From Bacteroidota bacterium (GTDB lineage Bacteria > Bacteroidota > Bacteroidia > 2-12-FULL-35-15): 57,871 bases of DNA. A program made the position numbers and the translations under genes. How positions within the stretch are numbered: the stretch's first letter is position 1; each line of letters opens with the position of its first letter. The stretch covers positions 1-57,871 of the forward strand of contig JAJTCJ010000046.1 of NCBI GenBank assembly GCA_021323165.1, given 5' to 3'. Positions 57,758 to 57,871 of this stretch are shown one piece after another. The notes below the pieces were generated by a model, which searched no databases, was not told the origin of the DNA, and was given only the letters and a program-made list of their open reading frames with translations.

Positions 57758-57871
57758 ATGAACTGCTTAATCGTTGATGACAACAAGATGGCGCGTACGG
57801 CTTTGAAAAAGCTTACAGACCAGGTGGATTTTCTTTCTGTAAAAGAAGAATGTTCAACTCCAGTAGATGCT
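57758..57871 (+). CDS. Response regulator, LytTR type likely (cut by window end)
   Basis: Only the first 38 residues are visible: MNCLIVDDNKMARTALKKLT then QVDFLSVKEECSTPVDA. The double aspartate of VDDN and the following helix are the beginning of a receiver domain, and this exact style of start is common in LytTR DNA-binding regulators of Bacteroidota. The phospho-acceptor and the output domain lie outside the window. Confidence 0.8.
   Translation, partial: MNCLIVDDNKMARTALKKLTDQVDFLSVKEECSTPVDA

Overview
This window looks like a chromosomal segment from a member of the Bacteroidota. The evidence is a C-terminal type IX secretion sorting domain, promoters of the TTTG / TAnnTTTG type, genes without Shine-Dalgarno sites, many short outer-membrane barrels, and the block parA-parB-DUF5683-dapB-lepB-lepB-wbqC, which is characteristic of the phylum. 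The DNA is AT-rich, and its intergenic spaces carry REP-like and GCAAAG-type repeats. Most genes are housekeeping or envelope genes. No phage, integrase, transposase, CRISPR array or rRNA was seen.

Layout. 1-4.7 kb: the 5' part of an exopolysaccharide sugar-phosphate transferase, a lipoprotein, a Gfo/Idh/MocA oxidoreductase and an isoaspartyl methyltransferase fused to an outer-membrane barrel. 5-7.4 kb: an S4-less RluF-type pseudouridine synthase, a broken Dph6-like ATP pyrophosphatase and a DAO-type flavoprotein. 7.6-15.3 kb: a secreted protein of about 1,710 residues with 22 TPR-like repeats, then a protein with a LecA-like domain, a barrel and a DUF4846 protein. 15.3-18.3 kb: a DUF6580 membrane protein, an acyl-CoA carboxylase subunit and WbqC. 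18.5-25.6 kb: two signal peptidases, DapB, DUF5683, ParB, ParA and a metallo-hydrolase. 25.8-31.7 kb: an FMN reductase, a CBS/CorC membrane protein, SerC, a ferredoxin and a LuxC-like reductase. 31.7-38.3 kb: a three-gene phosphorelay operon and an XRE/S24 autorepressor. 38.5-48.8 kb: a TPR-SpoIIE phosphatase, a universal stress protein, Mpl and an oligopeptide ABC transporter without its ATPases. 49-57.9 kb: a half tRNA-Ser, two glycosyltransferases, a tRNA cluster holding a GIY-YIG nuclease gene, a low-GC T9SS-exported protein, a GNAT, DUF6340, DUF4256 and YceI-like proteins, and the start of a LytTR-type response regulator.

The strongest unexpected signal is a series of small lesions in otherwise well-conserved genes. 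I count seven apparent short deletions: pcm/barrel fusion, Dph6-like gene, 3' end of the giant repeat gene, parA start, ferredoxin 3' end, acyl-CoA reductase 5' end and the 5' half of tRNA-Ser. There is also one exact 16-bp tandem duplication that splits lepB. Several junctions fall at gene ends or starts and some show possible microhomology. This is either a genome with real micro-deletion activity or a systematic assembly artefact; sequence alone cannot decide, and reads must be examined before any of the fused or truncated proteins is taken at face value.

The second signal is a tRNA/GIY-YIG module at 51.9-52.6 kb. A good promoter is followed by a remnant of a GIY-YIG gene, a chimeric tRNA-like sequence cut off in its T arm, an intact GIY-YIG gene whose frame is open back into the tRNA-like sequence, and then intact tRNA-Pro and tRNA-Arg. 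Other points of interest are a repressor operator that contains its own promoter and faces an orphan terminator, a heptamer microsatellite just upstream of mpl, and recently expanded 189-bp repeats in the giant secreted protein.
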